A stretch of 64,000 bases of DNA from Bacteroides bouchesdurhonensis (GCF_900155865.1 NZ_LT707006.1:3822577-3886576); one strand, 5' to 3'; shown: positions 25,116 through 34,467, counted from the first letter of the stretch. Notes: generated from the sequence alone by a model not told the origin. Numbers and translations: made by a program.

Positions 25116-25361
25116 TCACTCCAGAAAATACAAGAGGTTTGTCAGCAAGATAAATATGGATGCAAACAGCAAAAAGATATAAAAACGTTCTCTCTTGATG
25201 AAGTCACGAAAGCTATAGCGAGCCTTCCAATGATTCTCAAGATACATTCTGTACTCATGTATCATGGCATATCCGAAGATAATACATGATATGAGTACAA
25301 ACACCCCGATGATGATCAGGGCTAATTCAATCCTTGGCATTGTTTCTATTACTTCTTTCAT
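25116..25361 (-). CDS. Small two-helix membrane protein
   Basis: 81 residues from MKEVIETMPRIELALIIIGV. There are two transmembrane helices (about 9-31 and 58-78). Between them is a basic cytoplasmic-like loop (HEYRMYLENHWKARYSFRDF). It lies between the AraC-family regulator and the fimbrial operon. No family is recognised. It may cooperate with the membrane-bound regulator, which is inference from position. Confidence 0.6.
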   Translation of the reverse strand: MKEVIETMPRIELALIIIGVFVLISCIIFGYAMIHEYRMYLENHWKARYSFRDFIKRERFYIFLLFASIFILLTNLLYFLE

Positions 25362-25410
25362 GTTGTAAATATAGAGTTTTTCTACGAAAGAAGGTGCATT
25401 TTTTCCCTGT

Positions 25411-25470
25411 TCATGTGTCGCATTCCTACCAAAAAGGTGTCGCATTCGTAGGAATGCGACACCTTTTTGG
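25411..25470 (-). terminator. 42-bp near-perfect palindrome, probable terminator
   Basis: CCAAAAAGGTGTCGCATTC (25429-25447) is followed by a 4-base loop and its exact reverse complement (25452-25470), giving a 19-bp stem with A/U tracts at the base. An extra half-copy (GTGTCGCATTCCTAC, 25416-25430) sits next to it. It lies downstream of the AraC-type gene on the minus strand and is symmetrical enough to act in both directions. Confidence 0.7.
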
Positions 25471-25528
25471 CTGTTTTTCGATAAAAGTTTTGCTTTTTCT
25501 TTGGAATTTTACAAAATGATGGTTATGC

Positions 25529-26659
25529 TCAATTTGAGTCATTTTGTGCTGCATTTGTAGAGTGGAAGTCTCTCCATTCTGTAGGAGAACAGTCTTCTTT
25601 TGTCTTGAAGATCCGGTAAAGATGAGTGCGACAAGAGAATCCACACTCGGCTGAAATGATGTCGTTGCTATAATCCGGATATTCCAACATCATCTTTTTT
25701 GCAGCGTTGAGACGTATCTCGCTGAGCCATATTCGGAAGTTAGAGTGCAGGCATTGATCGAAAAACAGGCTCAATTCGTTCTTTGATATACAAAGTGTAC
25801 GAGAAAGCGTCAACATGTTTACATTACAATCCTTATAGCCCAAATCCATACACCATTGGTCAAGACTGTTTTGAATAAAGTTTCTGCGATCCTCAGGCAA
25901 TTGCTGTAAAGGTTTTTCTTCTTTCGCCCCCCCACATCGTTGAATGTTCTCTTCTTTATCCAATAGCTCTTCTGTTGGAATATAACTGCTGCCAAGAGCA
26001 ATAAACGTAAGATTGAAGAACAACAAGGCAAGCAATTCGGCAGGACCTACTATATATAATAAGGTGGTAGAAAAGATGGCAACTGGCATAGCGAGAACTG
26101 CGAGCCATAGAATGATTACACTTGCACGCGAATATCTTACGTAAGGCAACAAGTCCGTTGCCGCCATTGTCTCCAACATATTTTTACGCCTAATCATCTC
26201 CTGAATAATCATGTATATGCAATAGAAAACACTTACGCAAAACAGAGTCAGCATCAAATAAAGCCCTTCTCTGATATACAGGCTATGATGAAGACTGATA
26301 CCCACGCAAAAGACCACAATGATGGCAGCATAAATGCCACTACACATCAATATCATCTTTCTGAGTTTGGAACTTGTGGTCTCTATGTTGTAGATTCCCA
26401 TGGAGATAAGCGAAAAACAGGGAGTATAAATTAGAATATTGACGATTGCCCCAAGACTGTCGTCGGCAGCACGGAATCCGAAAAGCATCTGCACGGCATA
26501 TTGTATCGCCAATCCTATTAAGGCGACAACAATCATCCATCGTGAACGCTCATACCGCTTGTTCTCCCATTTTACATGCAGATGAGAGAGTGCCACGAAG
26601 AAGGCATTGATGAGCATGAAGATGAAACATGCAAACTGAAGTAGAAATAATGAATCCAT
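25529..26659 (-). CDS. Membrane-bound AraC-family regulator
   Basis: 376 residues. About six or seven hydrophobic helices fill residues 1-230. The C-terminal AraC/XylS HTH domain covers about 285-365 (CMDLGYKDCNVNMLTLSRTL, FRIWLSEIRLNAAKKMMLEY, AECGFSCRTHLYRIFKTKED). Such integral-membrane AraC regulators can respond to envelope or small-molecule signals. It starts seven bases after the AlbA-type gene and lies upstream of the fimbrial operon, so it is the best candidate activator of that operon. Confidence 0.85.
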   Translation of the reverse strand: MDSLFLLQFACFIFMLINAFFVALSHLHVKWENKRYERSRWMIVVALIGLAIQYAVQMLFGFRAADDSLGAIVNILIYTPCFSLISMGIYNIETTSSKLRKMILMCSGIYAAIIVVFCVGISLHHSLYIREGLYLMLTLFCVSVFYCIYMIIQEMIRRKNMLETMAATDLLPYVRYSRASVIILWLAVLAMPVAIFSTTLLYIVGPAELLALLFFNLTFIALGSSYIPTEELLDKEENIQRCGGAKEEKPLQQLPEDRRNFIQNSLDQWCMDLGYKDCNVNMLTLSRTLCISKNELSLFFDQCLHSNFRIWLSEIRLNAAKKMMLEYPDYSNDIISAECGFSCRTHLYRIFKTKEDCSPTEWRDFHSTNAAQNDSN

Positions 26660-26666
26660 AGTTTTC

Positions 26667-28268
26667 TTATCTTATGTTTACTTTCTTGTATTTCTGGTTG
26701 CTTGCCGTAGGATTATCCGGATTAGTCATCTGCAAATATCCTGCTGCGACAAGGGAGGTGATGTATTTGGCTATATTTTTTGTATGATAGACAACACCGG
26801 CTCTTTCCAAAATTTCCCTACTTGTTCTTGGCACGCTACAGAAGTTTACTATATCCTTCTGTTTATTCGTCAATGACACTATTTTAGTGTCATGGTTAGT
26901 GTTATGGTAACTATGTATAGTGTCATGGTCTTCGACAAAAGTGTCATGGTCGGTGGCTAAGTCAGTGTCAGAGTGTCTAAATCCAGTGTCATGGTCTTCG
27001 ACTTGGGTACTTTTTTCATGGACTTCGTTACCGACTTGGTTACTTTCTCCTCTCCAAACCGTGATGACAAATTCCTGTGCCTTGTTATTATTCATAAATG
27101 TGACATTGATGTCTTCGTCCAGAGCACGAGTGATGCCGCTACCTACACCAGTGTATGGCAGCAAGTATATAGCATTGTTAAAAAGGAACATATTGCGAGG
27201 CATGGAAGTTCCTGCCTTGATGTCATCAATAGTGAGTCCGTTAGGCAATGCACCTGGACTGTGAATCTCAACACGATTGTCGAAAATGAAAATGCGAACA
27301 GGAGCTTTCATGTTCAACGAGCGATGCACAAGGCTGTTTACCGTGAACTCAACCAAGCTTGTGTAAGGTATTTCCAACTTACCCATGCTGTTGAATTCAT
27401 CTCCCACCTGCACATTATGCAGATTACGAGTGAAGAAATCCATGATAGTTTCATACTGATGAAGCAGGTTTCCCTCCATATCTGCATCATTCACCTTGTC
27501 ACGAAAAACCTTGCTGCCGACACTGTTGCCTGCAAAACAGATACACTTGGCTGTCATCATTGGCATCCAGCGTTGGGTGTATTTGCCAAACAGAAGCATG
27601 GCAGCAACGGTCAGGGTACCATCAGGACGGATAAATCGCAGATTGCGAAGTATCTTCTCACAGTCATGTCCCTTAGCTATGGCAGAGCAAATCATATCAA
27701 GTGATGCTTCATTAAAAGCGTCACCTGTCAAGCCTTTCTTCTCCAACACTCTCTCAAAACGGTTGCCAAGAAACAGCTTAATGGTCGTTGCATCAAGGTC
27801 GTTGAGAGTAGCACCTTTGATGCTTGCCTCGTCAGGGGCAAAACTGCCACAATCGGTCATCATCTCGGCAAGTTCTGCATTATCGAACACTTTACGCTTG
27901 TCGGCACCATTCTTCACCCATACGATTCCCTTATTGTCATGATAAGGCTTGTTGACTCCTTCCTTGATTGTTGCTACTACCAAACAGCCGTCTTCCACGG
28001 CAACAGTTTCGACGTTTATCAGAATGGATGGCACTACGTTTTCTGAAGCAATGTCACTCAACAAGTTGGTTGTTTCTTGTACCTCAGAATACGACAAGGC
28101 ATTGGTTTCTCCAGTCTTATCCTTTATACCAACTACCAACTTGCCGCCATGTGAATTACTGAACGCCACTAACTCACAGGCAATATCATATTTGTCGAGA
28201 ATGCGCTCCTTGAACTGCACCCCCGACACCTCGCCAGCCTTTATCTGTTTCAATATATCGTCCATCAT
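26667..28268 (-). CDS. AlbA/Schlafen-domain ATP-binding regulator
   Basis: 533 residues from MMDDILKQIKAGEVSGVQFK. The N-terminal AlbA_2 (Schlafen-like) domain covers about 10-125 (ELVAFSNSHGGKLVVGIKDK). A GHKL-type ATPase-like region follows, with EFTVNSLVHRSLN, FDNRVEIHSPGALPNGL and GVGSGITRAL (about 305-390). A His-Asp-Thr-rich repeat region (about 410-455) leads to a C-terminal winged helix (TNKQKDIVNFCSVPRTSREI). The start overlaps the XRE stop codon (ATGA). Members are often predicted transcriptional regulators. Confidence 0.82.
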   Translation of the reverse strand: MMDDILKQIKAGEVSGVQFKERILDKYDIACELVAFSNSHGGKLVVGIKDKTGETNALSYSEVQETTNLLSDIASENVVPSILINVETVAVEDGCLVVATIKEGVNKPYHDNKGIVWVKNGADKRKVFDNAELAEMMTDCGSFAPDEASIKGATLNDLDATTIKLFLGNRFERVLEKKGLTGDAFNEASLDMICSAIAKGHDCEKILRNLRFIRPDGTLTVAAMLLFGKYTQRWMPMMTAKCICFAGNSVGSKVFRDKVNDADMEGNLLHQYETIMDFFTRNLHNVQVGDEFNSMGKLEIPYTSLVEFTVNSLVHRSLNMKAPVRIFIFDNRVEIHSPGALPNGLTIDDIKAGTSMPRNMFLFNNAIYLLPYTGVGSGITRALDEDINVTFMNNNKAQEFVITVWRGESNQVGNEVHEKSTQVEDHDTGFRHSDTDLATDHDTFVEDHDTIHSYHNTNHDTKIVSLTNKQKDIVNFCSVPRTSREILERAGVVYHTKNIAKYITSLVAAGYLQMTNPDNPTASNQKYKKVNIR

Positions 28269-28480
28269 TCTTTGATACATTCTTTGTTCAACAAATCGTT
28301 TACATCCACTTTCAGCAAATCAGAAATCCGTATTAGGGTTTCCAAGTCTGGTTGACAAGTGTTGGTGCACCATTTAGAAATGGTTGCTTGGTCTTTACCC
28401 AACATTTCTGCCAACCACTTGTTTGAGCGCTTGGTTACTGCCAACATTATCTTCAATCTGTTTACATCTTTCTTTGCCAT
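28265..28480 (-). CDS. XRE-family HTH regulator
   Basis: 71 residues, almost entirely an HTH_3 domain: KIMLAVTKRSNKWLAEMLGK, DQATISKWCTNTCQPDLETL, IRISDLLKVDVNDLL. First gene of the XRE-AlbA-AraC operon, coupled by ATGA to the next gene. A lambda-Cro-like repressor in this place would autoregulate the operon. Confidence 0.9.
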   Translation of the reverse strand: MAKKDVNRLKIMLAVTKRSNKWLAEMLGKDQATISKWCTNTCQPDLETLIRISDLLKVDVNDLLNKECIKE

Positions 28481-28506
28481 ACTTTTATAGATATATGATT
28501 CGTATG

Positions 28507-28514
28507 CAAAAATA
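28507..28514 (-). promoter_or_regulatory. -7 box of the XRE operon
   Basis: Minus-strand TATTTTTG lies about 27 bases upstream of the XRE start codon. No strong -33 box can be assigned. Confidence 0.55.
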
Positions 28515-28604
28515 CAATAATTATTCTAAATATTGCTGTGATATTTCCAAAAAGTTTATTTTAAAGGCTATTTATTGAATATTTCGCCATTTTTAGATAA
28601 AAAC

Positions 28605-28640
28605 AGGGGTATCTTACGATAAAAACATCAAGATACCCCT
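28605..28640. terminator. Inverted repeat, terminator-like on the minus strand
   Basis: AGGGGTATCTT (28605-28615) pairs with AAGATACCCCT (28630-28640). On the minus strand the stem is followed by GTTTTTATC. No intact minus-strand gene precedes it, so it may be a relic marking the boundary of the helicase remnant. Confidence 0.55.
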
Positions 28641-29993
28641 ATATCGACTTTACAGAAGATGAACTACCCCAAAAGTGCGGTCGTAAAAAGACCTTTTCTC
28701 CATTCGGTACATTGGATTCAAAGGGAAACACGTTGCATGGAAAAATAGACATCGCCCTGATACAGTCCTGTCTGGAGGGGAACGGGGTGAAGCCCTTTGT
28801 CCGAAACTACGGAATGGTGATTGTGGATGAATGCCATCATGTTTCGGCTGTGAATTTTGAACGGGTATTGAAGTATGTCAATGCCCGCTACGTCTATGGG
28901 TTGACGGCCACCTCCATCCGTAAGGACGGCCACCAGCCCATTATCTTCATGCAATGCGGGCCGGTCCGTTTTTCGGCTGATGCCAAAGTCCAGATGGCAT
29001 CCCAAACCTTCGCACGCCTGCTTGTACCCCGTTTTACCTCCTACAGGGAACTGGCAGATGAAAAAATCCACTTATGCACGGATGGTGCAGAAAATGTCCG
29101 AAGACGTGAACAGAAACAGGCTCATCACGGATGATGTATGTGAAGCCTTGAAGGAGGGACAAACACCTATAGTACTGACCGGCCTTACCGCTCATGTAGA
29201 AACATTGACAAAAGCTTTGGCTCCTCATTGCAAACATGTAGTTACCCTTGTCGGTTCGGAACCGGCAAAGGAAAAACATCGTAGAATGGAATATCTGCAA
29301 AATGTACAGCCCTCAGAACCACTTGTCATCGTGGCAACCGGAAAGTATGTTGGCGAAGGATTCGACTATCCACGTTTAGACACCCTGTTTCTGGCATTGC
29401 CCGTTTCCTGGAAAGGGATTGTCGCTCAATATGCCGGGCGATTGCACCGGGAATATACAGGTAAGAAGGAAGTCCGCATCTATGACTATATTGACATCCG
29501 CATGCCGATGTGCGATGTGATGTACAGACGCAGACTGAAAGGATATGCATCTGTAGGTTATCGGATCAAGCAGGAGAAACCGGTGTATGTATCTGCTGAA
29601 AGCCTACAAGGCATTATTTTTAACGGACACACCTATCAAAAGTTGTTTCTCAATGATTTGTCCCAAGCCAAACATTCGGTCGTCATTTCTGCAACGAGGC
29701 TATGGCTGAGCAAACATTCCCCCATACTTGACATGCTGAAGGAATTATCGGCACGAGGCGTGGAGGTTTTCGTCTTGGTCAAAAACAAAACAGAGAAGGA
29801 AGAAAAACTGAAAGAGACAGGAATCCGGACCAGGGTCATTGATTCATTGTCGATGGACGCTGTTGTCATTGACAAGTCTTTGCTATGGTATGGAAGCGTC
29901 AATTATCTTGGTTACAATACGGATGAAAACAATGCCATACGCATTAGTGATTCAAAAGTGGCTGATCAAATTTTGGAAGTTCTATATACATAA
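28640..29993 (+). pseudogene. Truncated, frameshifted SF2 helicase with PLD-like C-terminus (TOTE-like)
   Basis: The frame is open from about 28640 (YIDFTEDELPQKCGRKKTFS). It carries helicase motif II as VDECHHVS and motif III as GLTATS. It shifts by one base at an A6 tract (29061-29066). The second frame continues through helicase motifs (VIVATGKYVGEGFDYPRLDT, AQYAGRLHREYTG) to a PLD-like C-terminal domain (SVVISATRLWLSKHSPILDM). Removing one A joins the frames exactly. The N-terminal half is missing. The layout resembles the C-terminal part of TOTE conflict-system proteins. Confidence 0.75.
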
Positions 29994-30059
29994 CATCTGT
30001 CGGTCTTTTATCCAACTTGTACAGAAGAAGTATATATAGATGGAATATCGTTTTTTCAT

Positions 30060-30568
30060 TAAACAGCTATTGGTGTTATGTTCCCTGCGCAGCGTACCGT
30101 CAAACTCGTAGTACACGTCCTTTCCGTTTTTCATTCCTTCTTTGTAGAAGCGTTCCTTTTCCAGTTTCTCCTTTGTGTAAAACGTGCGGTGAGCACCGTC
30201 CAGTTTGCCGGATTTCTAGGATTTCTCTTCCGTTACCCTACCTTCATCGTCATACTTCCTGCAGGTTCCGTCCTTCCACCCTCCTTATAGGAACTTTTGG
30301 CTTTCAACTTGTTGTAGATGTACTCTTCATAATCGCCATTGAAAAGACCGCCCTTGAAACGTTCAAGGATATAGGAGGAATGGTAGCCGTCGATAATGCG
30401 GTGCTCTCCGTCAAGAGGCTTGTCGCCCGAAATTTCCCGGTGGAGAATACGGCCGTCTTCCAGGTTTATGCCTGTGATACCATCTATCGGCTACTCTTTC
30501 TGTGCATGAAACAGTAAAACACATAGTGCGGCTACCAACAGCAGAAAATAACAGTTCATTCGTTTCAT
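30060..30568 (-). pseudogene. Decayed MORN-repeat (YwqK-like) gene
   Basis: The minus strand starts with a signal-like MKRMNCYFLLLVAALCVLLF and hits a stop at codon 26. In another frame it encodes MORN-like segments (DGEHRIIDGYHSSYILERFK, GGLFNGDYEEYIYNK). A further frame gives YKEGMKNGKDVYYEFDGTLR. Several shifts and stops separate the pieces. The product was probably a secreted MORN-repeat protein like those annotated as YwqK-family antitoxins. It is now non-functional. Confidence 0.65.
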
Positions 30569-30863
30569 ACTTTTGTTGTTTTTAGATTTGTTTCTATTCT
30601 TTGATTCTCACTCTTTCTTTAAGGTACATACCCTTCGAACAGGATGCTGTACAATCGCAAATTTACACAAAGGAACAAAAAAACAACAGAGTGGGCTGTT
30701 TTTATGCTATAATAGTTTTCGAAAGGGAATTGTCACAGCCTTTATGGAAGAAAGGAATTAGATAATAGCACTATCAGGAAAGCAAGGAATGGTACTACAT
30801 CAACAAGGAGGGGAAAAAAATAAAACCTGAATAAGGACTCAACCTTACCCACATTAAGATAGA
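30569..30863. other. Leader of the MORN pseudogene and spacer to traX
   Basis: About 295 bases without a gene. The only recognised signal is a minus-strand TAAATTTG promoter box (30658-30665) that would have driven the decayed gene. Confidence 0.45.
30658..30665 (-). promoter_or_regulatory. -7 box of the MORN pseudogene
   Basis: Minus-strand TAAATTTG (TAnnTTTG), about 90 bases upstream of the degraded start codon. Confidence 0.45.
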
Positions 30864-31556
30864 TTACTTTCCTATCAGAACCAAAAGAATCAGATGCACT
30901 GGATAAAACGCATAGAACCCATACTTCGCCACCTTGCCATGAATGAAGCCACGTGTTCCATCATAACAGGCAATCACCAGGCAAGCCAGCAAAGCGCCAA
31001 CTATTCCATAGTGCATCATGAGTGGAAAGGCACAAAATAGCTGCGCCTTTCTACCCGAGGGAAAAGAAGGATTGCTGACGTTCCCAAACAGGTAGAATAC
31101 CACCATCATCAGAATCCCCCGCCACTCGTAGTCCACTCCGGACCAAGTGGCGAAGCCGGCTATAGAAAGGATGACAGCCCCACAGAGGATGCCATCCTTT
31201 TTTAATGCTTTTATCGCAGCCAGCGCCATCACGCCCAATGTCAGGGTAAAGAGTACATTGTGCGTCCCGTCTGCGCCATTCAGCAAGTACCACGGCACCT
31301 CACTGACTACAGCAAATCCCAGCAGCTGCAGGAAGTACTTCATCCGGTTTCGGGTATGCCGGAAGCCCTCTGCAATGAGAAAAGCAAACACCGGAAAAGC
31401 GATGCGACCGAAGCAGCGCATGACCTCGTAAAGAAGTGTGCCGTGCTCCATCAAGTAGTAGGCACTGTGGTCTGTCACCATCGAAAGGACGGCAATGACC
31501 TTCAGTGTACTACCACTCAATCGAATTGAAGTATTGGTGGAATGAAGTATCTTCAT
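30864..31556 (-). CDS. traX: TraX-family membrane protein
   Basis: 230 residues, about eight hydrophobic helices. The TraX-type opening is SGSTLKVIAVLSMVTDHSAY, with CFGRIAFPVFAFLIAEGFRH at about 50-70 and YAFYPVHLILLVLIGK at the C-terminus. F-plasmid TraX acetylates pilin, and the wider family includes other acyltransferase-like membrane proteins. It is encoded 54 bases after mobC and probably closes the transfer operon. The substrate in Bacteroidales is unknown. Confidence 0.85.
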   Translation of the reverse strand: MKILHSTNTSIRLSGSTLKVIAVLSMVTDHSAYYLMEHGTLLYEVMRCFGRIAFPVFAFLIAEGFRHTRNRMKYFLQLLGFAVVSEVPWYLLNGADGTHNVLFTLTLGVMALAAIKALKKDGILCGAVILSIAGFATWSGVDYEWRGILMMVVFYLFGNVSNPSFPSGRKAQLFCAFPLMMHYGIVGALLACLVIACYDGTRGFIHGKVAKYGFYAFYPVHLILLVLIGK

Positions 31557-31610
31557 TTCGCTGTATTACAATATTCTACGTTTATCTGTAAAGATACTGC
31601 TTTAAGGTGG

Positions 31611-33947
31611 TTATGCCATACCCAGCAGTTCCTTGACCATCTTGTCCACCTCCTCGTTCACCCGTTTGAAGTTACGGTTCAGCATGATTTCCTTCTCGCG
31701 GTCGTTCTTGAACTCATAGATTTTCGGCAGCGGTACATAGTGGTCCTCTTCGTCCTTAATCTTCTTCATGTCGAAGTGCGTCTTGCAGAAGTACTTCGTG
31801 GTCTTGAACTCCTCCGACTGCTCGATGTCGAAGTGGTTCAGCATGCTGTCGTCCGTAGCCGTGAAGTCACGGGCAGCCTGACCCGCCAGCCAACCGGTTG
31901 CCATGTCCGCAATCTTGGCGGCAGGCACCAGGTAATCCATCTTCTCGGAAATGGTGGTCGATACCTTGTTGTCGTTGATGGAGATGGATCGGGAAGTCTG
32001 CTTCGCCTTACCGAACACATCATTCTGCGCCCATTCCAGCGTTTCCTTGTTACGGGCAGCACCCATGAAGATGTTACCGCAGGTCGTAATAATTTTCTGC
32101 ATGCCCACCTTGCCGTAGTCCGCTTCCAGCTGTGGCAACTCCTGAAAGCCCAAGGTCACCGCTACCTTGTTGGAGCGAGCCGTACCAATCAAGCGGTCTA
32201 TCTTATGGAAGTAGAGTGTAGGCAGCTCATCCACGATGATGCTCACCGGGATGTTGCCCTTGGAATTGACTCGGGTAATCAATCGGTTCAGCACCAGTGC
32301 ATTCAATGAACCGATGACCTGTTCCTTCTCCGGGTCGTTGGCAATCACGAGATAACTTGGATTTGCCTTGTCCGAAATCTTCAAGTCGAAATCATCTCCC
32401 GTAAACACCCAGTAGGCTTCGGGAGATACCAATCGGGCGGCATTGACACGAAGGGTACCCACCATACCTTCCAACTGGTCGTTCGCCTTGTTTTCGTAGG
32501 CACTCTTGAAGGGCGCCATGAGGGAAGCAATCTTGTCGTCCTGCATGAGGATGTTGAACACCTGGTCGTAAGACCTGCCAAGGAAGGAAAGCACATGCGG
32601 CATGTCCGAATACTCCCCTGTGATAGTGTCCGGCTCCACTTCCTTGCCTTTATCATCCTCGTACCAACAGCGTTCGATGTGAACTTGTTTACCCGTCCGG
32701 TCCAAATACGAGAAGCCGTTTAAATCTACAAACATCCGGTCTTCATCCGTTGACACGTCGTTGCCGTCTTTGTCCACAAAGTCCAGGATGGTGTTGCCTT
32801 TTTCATCGAGGGCATGGTAATCGTCCCAATTCCGTATCACCAATTCCAGTTTATTTCCCTCGGGTATGACCACTTCGGAGTCTGGTGCCAGGGAAACATA
32901 GCGTTTCAGCTTCTTGCCATTCTTGAAGCCTACCGGATGGAAGTTCACAAAGAAATAGATGATGGCTGCCAAAAAGTTCTCTGCCGAATTGGTAAAAAAC
33001 GCCTCCGAACCGCCTTTCTTTTCACCGCCTCCCTTGTTCAGGGAAGCCAGCAAAGTAGCAGCGGTTTCCGATGCTGCCGCCAGGTCCGGAATATACTTGC
33101 GCTGAATCGGATTGATGCGGTCGGAATACTCCACATCCGTGAAGTTGATGATGCGAAAGCCGCAGTTTTGCGGCAGTTTACCTGCCTTGCGGTTCTTACA
33201 ATACTGATAGAAAAGTGTCTTGGCCAACGTCGGGAACTTGAAATCGTAGCACATGATAGCAAATCCCTTGGCAGCGTGCTGACGGATAAAAGGATCGATG
33301 ATACCGAACGACTTACCCGAACCCGGTGTACCCAGCACAATCGTCCCACGGAAAGGATTGATGATGTTGATCCAGCCCTTGTGCATCTTCTGCTTCCAGT
33401 AGTAAATCATCGGGATGTTCACCGAATAGTCATTGTCTACCAGAGTTTCTGATTGCTGGAACGATTCGTTCTCGAAATTGAAACGGTCTTCACCCACCTT
33501 GTAGTTGTAGTACTTGGCAATGCCATCTAGTCCCTGATGCACCAGCATGGTACCTACCACCGAACAGAGCGCATACAGGATGCGGTTGGCTGGGAAGCCA
33601 AACCAGCTCATGCCGATATTCATGCCGTGAAAGATAAAACACATGCCGACCAATGTCAATCCGGCCAGCACCGGATAGATGACCATCGTCTTCACGTTGA
33701 ACTTCAATGCCTTCTTTGCCTTGGTGCCGATGCAGACTACACAGATGCAAATCAGCTCAGCCACCTTGCAGCCTGATACGGAGTTGAACACCTTGAAGCG
33801 TGCCAGAAGGTCCAGAATAAACTGCGTGCCACGGTTATCCGCCGTAATAGGAAGATTCATCACAATCTCGATGATGAGAAAGATGTAGATGCAACTGCGG
33901 AAGTAGTTGTACATCTGTTGCTGTTCCCGGGTTTCTTCGAATGCCAT
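31611..33947 (-). CDS. mobC: MobC / VirD4-type coupling ATPase
   Basis: 778 residues. Transmembrane helices lie at about 15-35 and in the 85-150 region. Walker A GTPGSGKS is at about 205-212, followed by IIDPFIRQHAAKGFAIMCYD. Walker B VSIIVDELPTLYFHKIDR is at about 568-585. The C-terminal motif SNKVAVTLGFQELPQLEADY belongs to TraG/VirD4 proteins. It recruits the relaxase-DNA complex to the mating channel at the inner membrane. It is somewhat longer than typical MobC proteins because of an acidic insertion (about 345-440). Confidence 0.9.
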   Translation of the reverse strand: MAFEETREQQQMYNYFRSCIYIFLIIEIVMNLPITADNRGTQFILDLLARFKVFNSVSGCKVAELICICVVCIGTKAKKALKFNVKTMVIYPVLAGLTLVGMCFIFHGMNIGMSWFGFPANRILYALCSVVGTMLVHQGLDGIAKYYNYKVGEDRFNFENESFQQSETLVDNDYSVNIPMIYYWKQKMHKGWINIINPFRGTIVLGTPGSGKSFGIIDPFIRQHAAKGFAIMCYDFKFPTLAKTLFYQYCKNRKAGKLPQNCGFRIINFTDVEYSDRINPIQRKYIPDLAAASETAATLLASLNKGGGEKKGGSEAFFTNSAENFLAAIIYFFVNFHPVGFKNGKKLKRYVSLAPDSEVVIPEGNKLELVIRNWDDYHALDEKGNTILDFVDKDGNDVSTDEDRMFVDLNGFSYLDRTGKQVHIERCWYEDDKGKEVEPDTITGEYSDMPHVLSFLGRSYDQVFNILMQDDKIASLMAPFKSAYENKANDQLEGMVGTLRVNAARLVSPEAYWVFTGDDFDLKISDKANPSYLVIANDPEKEQVIGSLNALVLNRLITRVNSKGNIPVSIIVDELPTLYFHKIDRLIGTARSNKVAVTLGFQELPQLEADYGKVGMQKIITTCGNIFMGAARNKETLEWAQNDVFGKAKQTSRSISINDNKVSTTISEKMDYLVPAAKIADMATGWLAGQAARDFTATDDSMLNHFDIEQSEEFKTTKYFCKTHFDMKKIKDEEDHYVPLPKIYEFKNDREKEIMLNRNFKRVNEEVDKMVKELLGMA

Positions 33948-33981
33948 TGTTATTGCATTTAAAATACACGTTAAACGATAA

Positions 33982-34455
33982 TCAGAACGGAATCTTCACA
34001 CCCAGTAAGAGTCCGTTGCGGAAGGTATCTCCATGCAGGAAGTTGACGTTGTTCTTCTGGATCAGCGAAAACTCCCAGCCGTTCTGAAAGACATAGCTGT
34101 ATTCAAAGCCGGCTTCCACACCGAGGAAGAACTTCTTCTGGGTGGCACCGAACTGAGGCCCCAAACGGAAGCGGAGCATGCCGTTCTTGTAACGTACCAG
34201 TCGCTGCTTATAGACCAATCCGCCATCCCAATAGTAGCCCTTCCAGAATCGGCAACATGTGGGTTTTTGCCAATGATTCCCCACTTCACCATAGATTTCC
34301 ACGGCATTGCCATAGCTCAACGGATGCTCGTAACCAATCATCGCATTCAAGGTATTCGGGAACAGGAAACCGGCATTCAGCGTGAGTTTCTTGTCCTGTG
34401 CGGATGCCGAAAGCACGGCAAACGCACAACAGATAATCATTAAAATCTTCTTCAT
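33982..34455 (-). CDS. traO: Conjugal transfer protein TraO
   Basis: 157 residues. A signal peptide ends at LSASAQ. The mature part is beta-rich with aromatic girdle patterns (EIYGEVGNHWQKPTCC, RFRLGPQFGATQKKFFLGVE), like the outer-membrane TraO of CTnDOT-type elements. It lies 13 bases after traN and 35 before mobC. Confidence 0.82.
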   Translation of the reverse strand: MKKILMIICCAFAVLSASAQDKKLTLNAGFLFPNTLNAMIGYEHPLSYGNAVEIYGEVGNHWQKPTCCRFWKGYYWDGGLVYKQRLVRYKNGMLRFRLGPQFGATQKKFFLGVEAGFEYSYVFQNGWEFSLIQKNNVNFLHGDTFRNGLLLGVKIPF

Positions 34456-34467
34456 ATCGGATAGGTT

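Noticed and set aside
25529..25644. Short frame antisense to the 3' end of the AraC-type gene and frames over the palindrome
   Set aside because: They are shadows of the palindrome and of the regulator gene and have no independent start signals or protein character.
30017..30517. Plus-strand 166-codon frame at the MORN pseudogene
   Set aside because: The minus strand shows recognisable MORN segments and a signal peptide. The plus frame is its shadow.
31542..32309. Long plus-strand frame of 255 codons opposite mobC
   Set aside because: It is a composition artefact, His/Val/Leu-rich, antisense to the catalytic part of a well-supported coupling protein.
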